64,000 nucleotides of DNA from Rhizobium sp. BK418 (lineage in GTDB: Bacteria; Pseudomonadota; Alphaproteobacteria; Rhizobiales; Rhizobiaceae): the NCBI RefSeq assembly GCF_004341105.1, contig NZ_SLZK01000003.1, positions 310,001 to 374,000 on the forward strand, read 5' to 3'. Every line of letters starts with the position of its first letter. Within the stretch, counting starts at the first letter, position 1. Positions 18,285 to 27,700 of this stretch are shown piece after piece. The position numbers and the translations under genes were made by a program. Under the pieces are notes generated by a model. That model was not told the origin of the DNA. It did no database searches and worked only from the letters and a program-made list of their open reading frames with translations.

Positions 18285-19226
18285 TTAAGCATAGAACCGG
18301 TAGCCATCGGAGATCTCGTTGCCGAGCTTGTTGTTGCGCGAGACGAAATCCTCGAGGAACTCATGCAGGCCCTGATCCATGATATCCTTGATCTTCAGGG
18401 TCTGCAGTGCTGCGCGGATCGCATCCGCCGTGTCGTGGGCAGGCAGGCGCTCGTCGTAGTCCTTGGCGATATAGCCGAGATTGCTGACGATCTTCTCGTA
18501 GCAATAGGCGAGCGAGCGTGGCATCTGGCCGTTCAGGATCAGGAAATCGGCGATGTTCATGGCGCGGTATTCGCCGTCATAGGCCCAGCTGTAGGAACGA
18601 TGGGCAGAGACCGAGCGCAGGATGGATTCCCACTGGACATTGTCGACCGAAGAGCCGACCTGCGAGATCGACGGCAGAAGCACGTAATATTTCACGTCGA
18701 GGATGCGGCTCGTATTGTCCGCGCGCTCGATGAAGGTGCCGATGCGAGCGAAATTATAGAGCTCGTTCCTCAGCATTGAGCCGTGGAATGCGCCGCGGAT
18801 GAGGCCGGCGCGATGCTTGATGACATCGATGACTTCGGGCAGTTCGGCGGCCTTCAGCTTTTTCGACAGCAGCTCCTTGAGGTCGATCCAGCATTCGTTG
18901 GTCGCTTCCCAGGTCTCGCGTGTCAGCGCGGTGCGCACCATGCGGGCATTGTTGCGGCCGAAATCGATGCAGGACATGACGCTCGACGCGTTGGAACGAT
19001 CACGCAGCAGGTAGTCGATCGCGTCGGGGCCGGTCAGTTTCGTATGCGTCTCGTCGTAGAGTTCACGCACGCCGGCACTTTGCAAGACACCGTCCCAGTT
19101 GTCGTCGCCGGAATCGCTGCGGGTCAGCGACATGCGCAGGCCGGCATCGACGAGGCGTGCGATATTCTCCGCGCGCTCGATATACCGGAACATCCAGTAG
19201 AGCCCGTTTGCAGTTCTTCCGAGCAT
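18285..19226 (-). CDS. Alpha-E domain protein
   Basis: 313-residue, mostly helical protein of the alpha-E (DUF403) family, recognised from the start MLGRTANGLYWMFRYIERAENIARLVDAGLR-type helix and conserved Glu/Arg pairs. It has no known catalysis of its own and is found with circularly permuted ATP-grasp enzymes and transglutaminases. Its ATG shares a base with the ATP-grasp stop (TGATG), so the two are translationally coupled. Confidence 0.88.
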   Translation of the reverse strand: MLGRTANGLYWMFRYIERAENIARLVDAGLRMSLTRSDSGDDNWDGVLQSAGVRELYDETHTKLTGPDAIDYLLRDRSNASSVMSCIDFGRNNARMVRTALTRETWEATNECWIDLKELLSKKLKAAELPEVIDVIKHRAGLIRGAFHGSMLRNELYNFARIGTFIERADNTSRILDVKYYVLLPSISQVGSSVDNVQWESILRSVSAHRSYSWAYDGEYRAMNIADFLILNGQMPRSLAYCYEKIVSNLGYIAKDYDERLPAHDTADAIRAALQTLKIKDIMDQGLHEFLEDFVSRNNKLGNEISDGYRFYA

Positions 19227-20635
19227 CAGTCCTCCAATACCCAGGTGTCTTTGGTGCCGCCGCCCTGGCTGGAATTGACGACCAGCGAGCCCTGCTTCAG
19301 TGCCACGCGGGTGAGCCCGCCCGGAATGATCTGCACCTTGTCGGAGACCAGCACATAGGGGCGCAGGTCGACATGGCGGGGTGCGATGCCCTTGTTGACG
19401 AGGATCGGGACGGTGGAGAGCGAAAGCGTCGGCTGGGCAATGTAGTTGCTCGGCTTGGCCTTCAGCTTCTCGGCGAAATCCGCGCGTTCCTTCTTCGATG
19501 CGGTCGGGCCGACAAGCATGCCGTAGCCGCCGGAACCATGCACTTCCTTGACGACCAGTTCTTCCAGATGTTCCAGCACATATTTCAGGCTCGATGCTTC
19601 CGAGCAGCGCCAGGTCGGCACATTCTCGAGGATCGGCTTGCGACCGGTATAGAACTCGACGATCTCGGGCATGTAGGAATAGATCGCCTTGTCGTCGGAA
19701 ATGCCGGTGCCGGGCGCGTTCGCAATCGTGATGTTGCCGGAGCGGTAGACATCCATGATGCCGGGAATGCCGAGCGCCGAATCCGGCCGGAAGGTGAGGG
19801 GGTCGAGGAAGTCGTCATCGACGCGGCGGTAGAGTACGTCGATCGCCTCATAGCCGCGCGTGGTGCGCATCTTCACCTTGCCGTCGATGACGCGCAGGTC
19901 CGAGCCTTCGACGAGTTCGACACCCATCGTGTCGGCGAGGAACGAATGTTCGTAATAGGCGGAATTATAGATGCCGGGCGTCAGCACCGCGACACGCGGC
20001 TTGCCCTTGCAGCCGGGAGGGGCGAGCGAAGCAAGGCTCTGGCGCAGAAGATAGGGATAATCCTCGACGCGCTGCACACGGTTCTCATGGAAGAGCTCCG
20101 GGAACATCTGCATCATCGTTTCCCGGTTCTCCAGCATGTAACTGACGCCCGAGGGTGTGCGGGCATTATCCTCCAGCACATAGAACTGGTCTTCGCCCGT
20201 TCGGACGATATCGGTCCCGACGATGTGGGTGTAGACGCCGCCCGGCGGACGAAAGCCGATCATTTCGGGCAGGAAAGCATCGTTCTTTTCGATCAGCTCG
20301 CGCGGGATACGGCCGGCGCGGATGATTTCCTGCTTGTGATAGATGTCGTCCAGAAAGGCGTTGAGCGCGATCACCCGCTGCTCGATACCCTGGGCGAGCT
20401 TGCGCCATTCGCGGCCGGAGATGATGCGGGGGATGATGTCGAAGGGGATGAGCTTTTCGGAACTGTCGGCGTGGCCGTAAACTGCGAAGGTGATGCCGGT
20501 TTTGCGGAAGATATTTTCCGCATCGCGGGATTTTGCAATCAGATGCGCTCGGTCTTGGCTGTTGTACCACTCAAAGTATTTTTCATATGGCGTTCGGGGA
20601 CTTTCGTCGCCCGTGATCATTTCATCAAATGCCAA
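19226..20635 (-). CDS. Circularly permuted type 2 ATP-grasp protein
   Basis: 469-residue ATP-grasp family protein (DUF404/DUF407 type), predicted to ligate amino acids or amines to a carboxylate using ATP. Visible features are YVLEDNARTPSGVSYMLENR, the nucleotide loop VHGSGGYGMLVGP and VTPGIYNSAYYEHSFLA. The TTG at 20635 is chosen as start because AAGGGGAG lies 8 nt upstream and the sequence then opens AFDEMITGDESPRTPYEKYF; an in-frame ATG further upstream adds an unlikely 42 residues. It heads the three-gene operon. Confidence 0.85.
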   Translation of the reverse strand: MAFDEMITGDESPRTPYEKYFEWYNSQDRAHLIAKSRDAENIFRKTGITFAVYGHADSSEKLIPFDIIPRIISGREWRKLAQGIEQRVIALNAFLDDIYHKQEIIRAGRIPRELIEKNDAFLPEMIGFRPPGGVYTHIVGTDIVRTGEDQFYVLEDNARTPSGVSYMLENRETMMQMFPELFHENRVQRVEDYPYLLRQSLASLAPPGCKGKPRVAVLTPGIYNSAYYEHSFLADTMGVELVEGSDLRVIDGKVKMRTTRGYEAIDVLYRRVDDDFLDPLTFRPDSALGIPGIMDVYRSGNITIANAPGTGISDDKAIYSYMPEIVEFYTGRKPILENVPTWRCSEASSLKYVLEHLEELVVKEVHGSGGYGMLVGPTASKKERADFAEKLKAKPSNYIAQPTLSLSTVPILVNKGIAPRHVDLRPYVLVSDKVQIIPGGLTRVALKQGSLVVNSSQGGGTKDTWVLED

Positions 20636-20896
20636 AGGTGTGGCTCCCCTTTTTTGTTCATTTGAATACAACGCAAAAGGCAATGCAAGAACCATGCACA
20701 GTTCGCATGGAAGATTCATAAAATCTTTTGCAGCGCAAAAAGCGGCTGAAAAACTGGGCATTTACCAGGGCTTAGCGGGATGCGAGTTCATATCGAACCT
20801 GACATGTCGCACAAAAGATGAGCAGGTGATTATTTCCTGCTCCGCCAATGGACCAAACTCTATCCGGTGCAGAAGGTCGTAGACGGGCAAAAGGAA

Positions 20897-20918
20897 AGGG
20901 CCGGATCGCTCCGGCCCT
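20897..20918 (-). terminator. Terminator of rhlE
   Basis: AGGGCCGGA and TCCGGCCCT form a perfect 9-bp stem around 4 nt, 16 nt after the helicase stop, followed in that direction by TTCCTTTTG. Confidence 0.8.
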
Positions 20919-20933
20919 CATGATGTCTCAAGC

Positions 20934-22604
20934 TTATGCGCGTTCGCGGCGCTGGCCGCCGCCCTTGCGGCGCATGCCGCCGCTACCGTCACGGCGCTGC
21001 TCGCCATTCTGCTGGTCGCCGTGATTGCGTGGCGGGCGGCCATGGACGTGCTGCTTGTTGCCGCGATGATGGCCGGTCGCTTCAGCCGGCTGAGCCGGGC
21101 GCTGTTGCTGCTTGCGGGAAGGGCGGAAATCAGAGGTCGACGCCAGATCGTTGTCAGGGCCGAGATCCGGTGTCCGTTCGTCGCGACGCTGGCCGCGGAA
21201 ATCCTGGTTGCGGCGATCGTTGCGCTGCGGACGGTTGCGACGCTCCTCACCGGCACGGACTTCAGAAGCTTCGCCTTCGTGGCGGGGACGACGGTCGCCG
21301 TGGCCGGCGGGACGACCGCTGCCGTTGCGGGTTTCGCTGCGGCCGCCTTCGCGGCGCTCTCCACCGCGCTGGCTGCCTTCGCCGCGACCACCTTCACCGC
21401 GACTACCCTGGCCACGTTGCTGGCCCTGGCCACGGCCGCGATTGGTGCTGCGGGGAGCCGCACGCAGATCGGCCGGCGGCTCGCCGCTGGCAACGGTGAT
21501 CTCGATGCCCATCAGCTTTTCGATATCGCGCAGCAGGCGGGCCTCATCTGGGGCGCAGAAAGCAATGGCAATACCGTCGCGGCCGGCACGCGCCGTGCGG
21601 CCGATGCGGTGGACGTATGCATCCGGCACTTCCGGAAGATCGTAATTAAAGACGTGGCTGACAGCAGGGATATCAATGCCGCGGGCGGCGACGTCGGTCG
21701 CAATCAGCGTCTTGATGGAGCCGTCGCGGAAGCCTTTGAGCGCCCGTTCGCGCTGGCCCTGGCTCTTGTTGCCGTGAATGGAGGCGACCGAGTAACCGAC
21801 CTGTTCCAGATGCTTGGCGAGCTTTTCGGCGCCGTGCTTGGTGCGCAGGAAGACGATCGCGCGGCCGTCAGGATTTTCGGTCAGCGACTTCTTCAGAAGA
21901 ACGGTCTTGTCGTTCTTGCCGGGAACGAAGTGCACGTACTGTTCCACCTTGTCGGCAGCCTTGCCCGGAGGCGTCACTTCGACCTTGACCGGATCGGTCA
22001 GGTAATCGCCGGCGAGATCGGCAATCGCCTTCGGCATGGTCGCCGAGAAGAGCATGGTCTGGCGGCGCTTCGGCACCATCTTGGCGATCTTGCGCAGGTC
22101 GTGCACGAAGCCGAGGTCGAGCATCTGATCGGCTTCGTCGAGCACGAGGTAGCGCACGGCGGTCAGCGTGATGGCGTTGCGGTTGCAGAGATCGAGCAGG
22201 CGACCGGGTGTGGCCACGAGGATATCGGAGCCACGCTCGAGCTGAAGCTGCTGCTTGTTGATGGAGACACCGCCGACGACGACATTGATGCGCAGCGGCG
22301 ACTTGCGGATGAACTTCCGCAGATTGTCGGCGATCTGGTTCACCAGTTCGCGGGTGGGAGCCAGGATCAGCGTGCGGACCGAGCGATTGTCGGGGCGCTT
22401 TTCTTCCTTGAGCAGGCGCTCGAGGAGCGGCAGGCCGAAGGCTGCGGTCTTGCCGGTGCCGGTCTGGGCGAGACCGATGAGATCGCGACCCTGGATGAGG
22501 AGAGGAATAGCCTGTTCCTGGATGGGCGTCGGGGTTTCGATGCCGAGCTGGAACAGAGTGGCGACGACCGGCTTGGAGACGCCGAGCGATTCAAAATTGG
22601 TCAA
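20934..22604 (-). CDS. rhlE: DEAD-box RNA helicase RhlE
   Basis: 556-residue ATP-dependent RNA helicase. In order: Q motif around GIETPTPIQEQAIP, motif I AQTGTGKT, Ia PTRELVNQI, DEAD in LVLDEADQMLDLGF, SAT in LFSATMPK, then helicase C with HRIGRTARAGRDG. From about residue 395 the tail is a long Arg/Gly/Gln/Asn-rich RNA-binding extension, typical of RhlE-type cold-shock and ribosome-associated helicases. TTG at 22604 is chosen as start (AAAAGG 7 nt upstream, giving TNFESLGVSKP); an in-frame ATG at 22652 lacks a ribosome-binding site. Confidence 0.92.
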   Translation of the reverse strand: MTNFESLGVSKPVVATLFQLGIETPTPIQEQAIPLLIQGRDLIGLAQTGTGKTAAFGLPLLERLLKEEKRPDNRSVRTLILAPTRELVNQIADNLRKFIRKSPLRINVVVGGVSINKQQLQLERGSDILVATPGRLLDLCNRNAITLTAVRYLVLDEADQMLDLGFVHDLRKIAKMVPKRRQTMLFSATMPKAIADLAGDYLTDPVKVEVTPPGKAADKVEQYVHFVPGKNDKTVLLKKSLTENPDGRAIVFLRTKHGAEKLAKHLEQVGYSVASIHGNKSQGQRERALKGFRDGSIKTLIATDVAARGIDIPAVSHVFNYDLPEVPDAYVHRIGRTARAGRDGIAIAFCAPDEARLLRDIEKLMGIEITVASGEPPADLRAAPRSTNRGRGQGQQRGQGSRGEGGRGEGSQRGGERREGGRSETRNGSGRPAGHGDRRPRHEGEASEVRAGEERRNRPQRNDRRNQDFRGQRRDERTPDLGPDNDLASTSDFRPSRKQQQRPAQPAEATGHHRGNKQHVHGRPPRNHGDQQNGEQRRDGSGGMRRKGGGQRRERA

Positions 22605-22870
22605 GTCATAACCTTTTAGGGCGCGCCAAAAACAAACGCCGGCTCGCGACATTGCGGTCCGGTGTCAATCTGGCGTCAAGAACCCCGCGTGAAATGGGAA
22701 CTTGTAAGTTGGAAAAAGCTTTCCAGCGCGTCTTGCCGCTTTTGGAACACGGCATCATCAGAATGCGCTCTATCCTTCTTCAGCATCTGTTGCAGTGGCA
22801 CGCTCACGCGGCGGCCGGAAGGTGAAAGCTGAGTGCCATGTGGTCTATTTCCTACCGAAAGTCAAGGGGA
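22605..22870. other. Gap upstream of rhlE
   Basis: 266 nt holding the rhlE leader and the 3' flank of the alkylation-repair gene. No gene, clear promoter or repeat was recognised. Confidence 0.3.
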
Positions 22871-23989
22871 TCAGCCAATAGCGGGTTCTGAAGGCATTGA
22901 AAGTACGAAAGCTCCCGAGGCTGTCTCCGCGCCATTGATGAGAATGACGACACGATGTTCGCCGGGATAATAGCGCCGCGTCGTGATCGGCCGCATCGCG
23001 TGGCGGCGCTGAACCACATGGTCTTCACCGGCTGCCAGCGTGACGGTTTTCCATTTGAAGACCTTCGGCGAGAGCGTACCGTCAGCCTTCATGTGATAGA
23101 TCGCATAGTCGATCATCAGGGATTGTGCGGCCCTGCCGGCATTGCGCACACGGATTTCGAAATCCAGCCCCTCGCCGAAAAGCACCGATGGATTGAGCAG
23201 CCGCAATTCGCATTTCAGAGCTGATGCCGCGCCGAAGCCGAAATTGGCGAGCGCCTGAGCATGGCCCTTCTTCAGCAGCGTGCGCGAGGCGTGTTTCAGG
23301 AGCCAGCGGCGCTCGGCCGATGCAGCTTCGATATGGTCGGCGATGAAGGCCGCGACGAGATCCGGGTGATCTTTGGCGATATCATTCAGGCTGTTTGCGA
23401 CGGAGCGGCGGACATAATCTTCGGGATCGTCCATCAGCGCTGTCAGGATCGGCAGGATGGGAGAGGGGTCTTTGATCAACTGCGGCAGTCGCATCGCCCA
23501 GGGCAGACGCGGGCGGGTGCCCTCGCTCGCCAGCCGGCGGACGTGGTGGTTCCGATCCTCAACCCAGCGGGCGATCGTTGTAAGCGCGCGCTGTTGATCC
23601 TTATGAATGAACTGGCGGATGCCGAATTCTGCCGTGAAATGCGGCGTCAGTGCTTTCAGGAGCTCGAGTGCGATATCGAAATGCTCAAGGCCGCGCGCGG
23701 CGATGAACTGGTTGACGGGCAGCAGCATCCAGCCCGAGAGTCCTGCCCTGCCTGACGTCGGAAGGCTCGCCTTCAGGATGGCGGCGGCTTCAGGAAAATC
23801 CTTGGGAAGGATTGTAAATAACGCGTCTCGGATCAGCGCCGATCGCTCCATCAGTTCCAGAGCTGCGAGGCCGTCGGTTGCGAGCCTTGCGAAGCGCTCC
23901 TTATCGAAGGACGGTGCGTTGCCGGCAATGAGATCGGCCATGTCGCCGACCAGCCCTTCATGCAGCAGGTTCTTGAGCGGTTCGGGCAT
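22871..23989 (-). CDS. HEAT-repeat DNA alkylation repair protein
   Basis: 372 residues. The N-terminal two-thirds are helical HEAT-like repeats of the DNA alkylation repair (AlkD/AlkC-like) superfamily: WVEDRNHHVRRLASEGTRPR followed by LPWAMRLPQLI and DDPEDYVRRSVANSLNDIAKDHP are characteristic. The last about 110 residues form a beta-rich domain (LRLLNPSVLFGEGLDFEIRV). Such proteins excise N3/N7-alkylated purines. It is a single leftward gene; the specific lesion is not deducible. Confidence 0.82.
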   Translation of the reverse strand: MPEPLKNLLHEGLVGDMADLIAGNAPSFDKERFARLATDGLAALELMERSALIRDALFTILPKDFPEAAAILKASLPTSGRAGLSGWMLLPVNQFIAARGLEHFDIALELLKALTPHFTAEFGIRQFIHKDQQRALTTIARWVEDRNHHVRRLASEGTRPRLPWAMRLPQLIKDPSPILPILTALMDDPEDYVRRSVANSLNDIAKDHPDLVAAFIADHIEAASAERRWLLKHASRTLLKKGHAQALANFGFGAASALKCELRLLNPSVLFGEGLDFEIRVRNAGRAAQSLMIDYAIYHMKADGTLSPKVFKWKTVTLAAGEDHVVQRRHAMRPITTRRYYPGEHRVVILINGAETASGAFVLSMPSEPAIG

Positions 23990-24064
23990 CGCATGTCCTC
24001 CCTTGGGTCATGCGATGCATGGACTGGCGCCGCCGGGAGGTCAAGCGGCGCCGGATGTGGGTTT

Positions 24065-24382
24065 CTATTCGGAGCAGACTTTGATGCGGTAGGGGTCGCC
24101 CCAATCGTCATAGCGCCATTCGAAATGGCAATAGCGCGGACGGTAGTAGGTGGGATAAGCGGGGTAATAAGCGTAGGGGCGCGGATAGTAAGCGTAAGGC
24201 GCCGGATATGCCGGACCAGAGGCGATCGCTCCGCCGACCAGGCCGCCGACGACGCCGCCGGCGAGACCGCCCCAGAAGGCATCGCGCGGTCGGGCATTTG
24301 CGGTATCGGCGGTAGCCAGCGAGGCACCGGTGAATGTCAGTACAATCAGGCCCGCCGCCATTGTCTTATGAAGAACGGACAT
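24065..24382 (-). CDS. Exported glycine-zipper, Tyr/Pro-rich small protein
   Basis: 105 residues: signal peptide (cleavage near ANA), then FWGGLAGGVVGGLVGGAIAS, a glycine-zipper segment suited to membrane association, and a Tyr/Pro-rich repeat region (PYAYYPRPYAYYPAYPTYY) ending in a short Cys-containing domain (CHFEWRYDDWGDPYRIKVC). AGGAAAGGA precedes the ATG at 24382. Related rhizobial proteins are annotated as hypothetical surface proteins. Confidence 0.78.
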   Translation of the reverse strand: MSVLHKTMAAGLIVLTFTGASLATADTANARPRDAFWGGLAGGVVGGLVGGAIASGPAYPAPYAYYPRPYAYYPAYPTYYRPRYCHFEWRYDDWGDPYRIKVCSE

Positions 24383-24704
24383 GTCGAATTCCTTTCCTGC
24401 TAGGCTCGTCGTTGAAGCCGTGAGCAGAATCCACCTCGATCGCGGCGCGTTGATGGTTGCGCAAACCGCGCCTGAATTAAATTTTCTCCATAATCGTCGC
24501 TCTCGAATTGGGCTGCCGATGTTTCTCCCGTGAATTTCGAGTCTTTTCAGCTTCGTGCAAGCCTTTGTTGCCACTCTGATTCATCAACCTCATGAGCCGG
24601 CTTCGAATTCTCGCCTCGGAATTTTATGGTTAACAGCTTGTTAAAAGCCTTGGCGTTATAGTTGTTGTAGGGGATATTTCGTTCGTTGCGGGAGTGAAGA
24701 TTTT
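24383..24704. other. Intergenic region between divergent genes
   Basis: 322 nt between the exported small protein and the hybrid kinase. Apart from the CtrA-type box at 24630-24644 and the GGGAGTGA ribosome-binding site of the kinase, no gene or repeat was recognised. Confidence 0.4.
24630..24644. promoter_or_regulatory. CtrA-type box TTAA-N7-TTAA
   Basis: TTAACAGCTTGTTAA fits the alphaproteobacterial CtrA consensus (two TTAA half-sites, 7-nt spacer) and is also a perfect 6+3+6 palindrome. It lies 60 nt upstream of the kinase start codon, a plausible promoter position. Binding is inferred. Confidence 0.5.
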
Positions 24705-27700
24705 TTGAATTCGAGCGGGGAACTCTTGGAATTGGCCTGTCGCCGGATCGCTGATCTGGATACCCCTGCTTATGTCAAGAACAGCGAACTGCGCTATGTC
24801 GCCGTCAACGAGGCCTATGCCCGGTTTTTCGGCCGCGAAATCTCTGATTTCATCGGGCGGCGCAGCCGCGAACTCTTCGACCGGCCGGAAGAGGAAGAGC
24901 GCGAGGACCGCGAGCGCCGTGCGCTGGTTTTCGGCACGGAAGAAAACGCCATCGCCTTCGATGCGGCCGGCTTCAGCCATGAGCGGGTGCTGATCGAGAG
25001 CTTCTCGCCCTCGCAGGATCGGGCCTATGTGCTCGGGATTTTCGAAGCGCGCGAACCACGCCATGCCATTCCCGAAATCGCCGATACGATGGCGGCCGAT
25101 CTCGGCCGTATCCGTGAGACGCTCGAAAATTTCGATCATCCGATCGGCATCTTTGCCGATGATGGCCGCCCGCTGATCGTCAATGCCGCTTATCGCAGTG
25201 GCAGCAGGTATGCGCCCGATGGCAGCAGGTATGCGCCAGATGGCAGCAAACCCGCGCCGGCGGGCGAGACCGCTTGGCATGAGAGCGTGCGGGAGCGCGA
25301 CCTGCTGCGCACCATCATGGAGGATCTTCCGGTCGCCGCCTTCGTGCGCGACGAGGATCACCGGCTGGTCTATGCCAACCAGTATTACGAGACCTTCACC
25401 GGCCATGCCCGTTCCAAGGCGCTCGGTATGACCGAGCATGACATGTTTGGGCAGGAAGCCGGAGAGGCGATCTATCGGGAAAACCAGCAGGCGCTGGAAA
25501 ACGGCGTGTTGACCGAGATCGAGAGCACCCTGCCGAATATCCACGGCGAGATCTTCCAGGTGATCTCCCGCGTCAACCGCGTCGTCACGCCTGACGGCAG
25601 GCGGTATGTCGTCGGTTCCTTCTCTGACATCACGTCACTGAAAGCGCGTGAAAAGGAACTGATCGAGGCGCGCCAGCATGAGGAAGCGCTGCATCAGGAG
25701 ATCGAGAGCATCCTGCGCTCGCTACCGGTCGGCGTGCTGATCCTCGATAACGATCACACGATTCTCTACGTCAACGACGAGTTCTACAACATCTGGGAAC
25801 TGCCGCTCGACGATCGCTTCGACGGGCGACCCTTCATCGACGTCGTCAAGCGCAATTACGAGCTCGGCCGCTACGGCGACACGCAGACGCCCGAAGAGAT
25901 CTATGCTTTCCGCAAGGGGCTGTTCGAGGCTGCAAATCCGGAGCCGATCCAGCTCGATTGGGCTGCCGGCAAGTCAGTCATCTTCGACTCCAGGCGCATT
26001 TCCTCCAACCGTATCCTGCTGACCTATTCCGACATTTCTGCCGTGCGCGAGCGCGAGCAGGAAATCCAAGAGGCGCGCGTAGCACTGGAAAGCCTCGGCG
26101 AGATGATGCGCGATGCGACGCACGCCATGTCGCAGGGGCTGGCAATCGTCCAGGACGGCGTGATCAGGCTCTCCAATGACGGGCTCGCCGACGTGCTGCG
26201 CATTCCGTCCGAGCTCACCGAAGCGGGCCGAGGCTGGATCGACCTCTTCCAGTTCTGCGCCAATCGCGGCGATTTCCACGACAAGGCGGTCGAAACGCTG
26301 GAAGAGTGGCGCGCCAATATCGCGGCCCGTCAGCCGATCTCCACCGTCTTCCACGTCGGGGGCGAGCGCTGGGTGAATATGGAAGCCACCGTCAGCACAC
26401 GGCAGCACTGGGTGGCACTGTTTACCGATGTCACCGACCTCAAGCAGCGTGAGGAGGAGCTGACGCAGCTTCTGTCGCGTGCCGAGGCTGCGGATCGCGC
26501 CAAATCGGAATTCCTCGCCAATATGAGCCATGAGATCCGCACTCCGATGAATGGCGTGCTCGGCATGGCGGAACTGCTTGCCAAAACCAATCTCGATACC
26601 CGCCAGACGACCTTTGTCGACATCATCGTCAAGTCCGGCAATGCGCTCTTGACGATCATCAACGACATCCTGGATTTCTCGAAGATCGATGCCGGACAGA
26701 TGAAGCTGCGCAAGGCGGCTTTCGATCCGGTCGAGGCCGTCGAGGACGTGGCGACGCTATTGTCCTCACCCGCAGCAGAAAAGGATATCGAGCTTCTGGT
26801 GCGTGCTGCGCCCGATCTGCCTGCCGCCGTTATCGGCGACGCCGGGCGCTTTCGGCAGATCGTTACCAATCTCGTCGGCAATGCGGTGAAGTTCACCGAA
26901 CGCGGCCATGTCTTCGTGGATGTCGGCTTCGAACCTTCTGCCGGCGGCGAGATCATGGTCAACGTGCGCATCGAAGATACCGGCATCGGCATTCCGCCCG
27001 AAAAGCTGGAGTCGGTCTTCGACAAGTTCTCGCAGGTCGATTCTTCCTCGACCCGACGGCATGAGGGTACAGGTCTCGGCCTTGCGATCACCGCCGGCCT
27101 TGTCGATCTCTTCGGCGGCTATATCAATGTCGACAGCGAATGGGGCAAGGGCTCGGTCTTTACCGTCCAGCTGCCTTTTGCGGTCGCTGCCGCCCGTATC
27201 GAGCCGAAGCCGCTGCCGATCAATGTGCAGGGTGCGCGCATCCTCGTCATCGACGACAACGAGGTCAATCGCCGTATCCTGACCGAACAGCTGAGCCTCT
27301 GGGGTTTCGATGGCGTTGCTGCAGAAGATGGCTCCACCGGCTTTGCCATTCTGGAAGCCGCCGCCGATCTTGGCATCAAGGTCGATGCCGTCGTGCTCGA
27401 TTATCACATGCCCGAGATGAATGGCGCCGAAGTCGCGCGCCGCCTGCGCGCAGACAGCCGCTTCGTGGATCTGCCGATCATTTTCCTGACGTCGATGGAT
27501 ATTTCCGGCACCGAGAAGGAATTTGCCGCGCTGAACGGCCATGCGTATCTGATGAAGCCGGCGCGCGCCAATGTGATGCGCAATACGGTCGTCGAGGTCG
27601 TGCGTGCAAGCCGCGTCAAACAGGCGTCCGAAGCGGAGATCGCGCGGCTGCAGAAGGAGGCGGAGGTGCCGCCGCCACCTGCAGCTCCGGCTCCGGCCCC

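Noticed and set aside
22605..22652. Upstream ATG extending RhlE by 16 residues
   Set aside because: The extension is unlike RhlE N-termini, while TTG at 22604 has a well-spaced AAAAGG.
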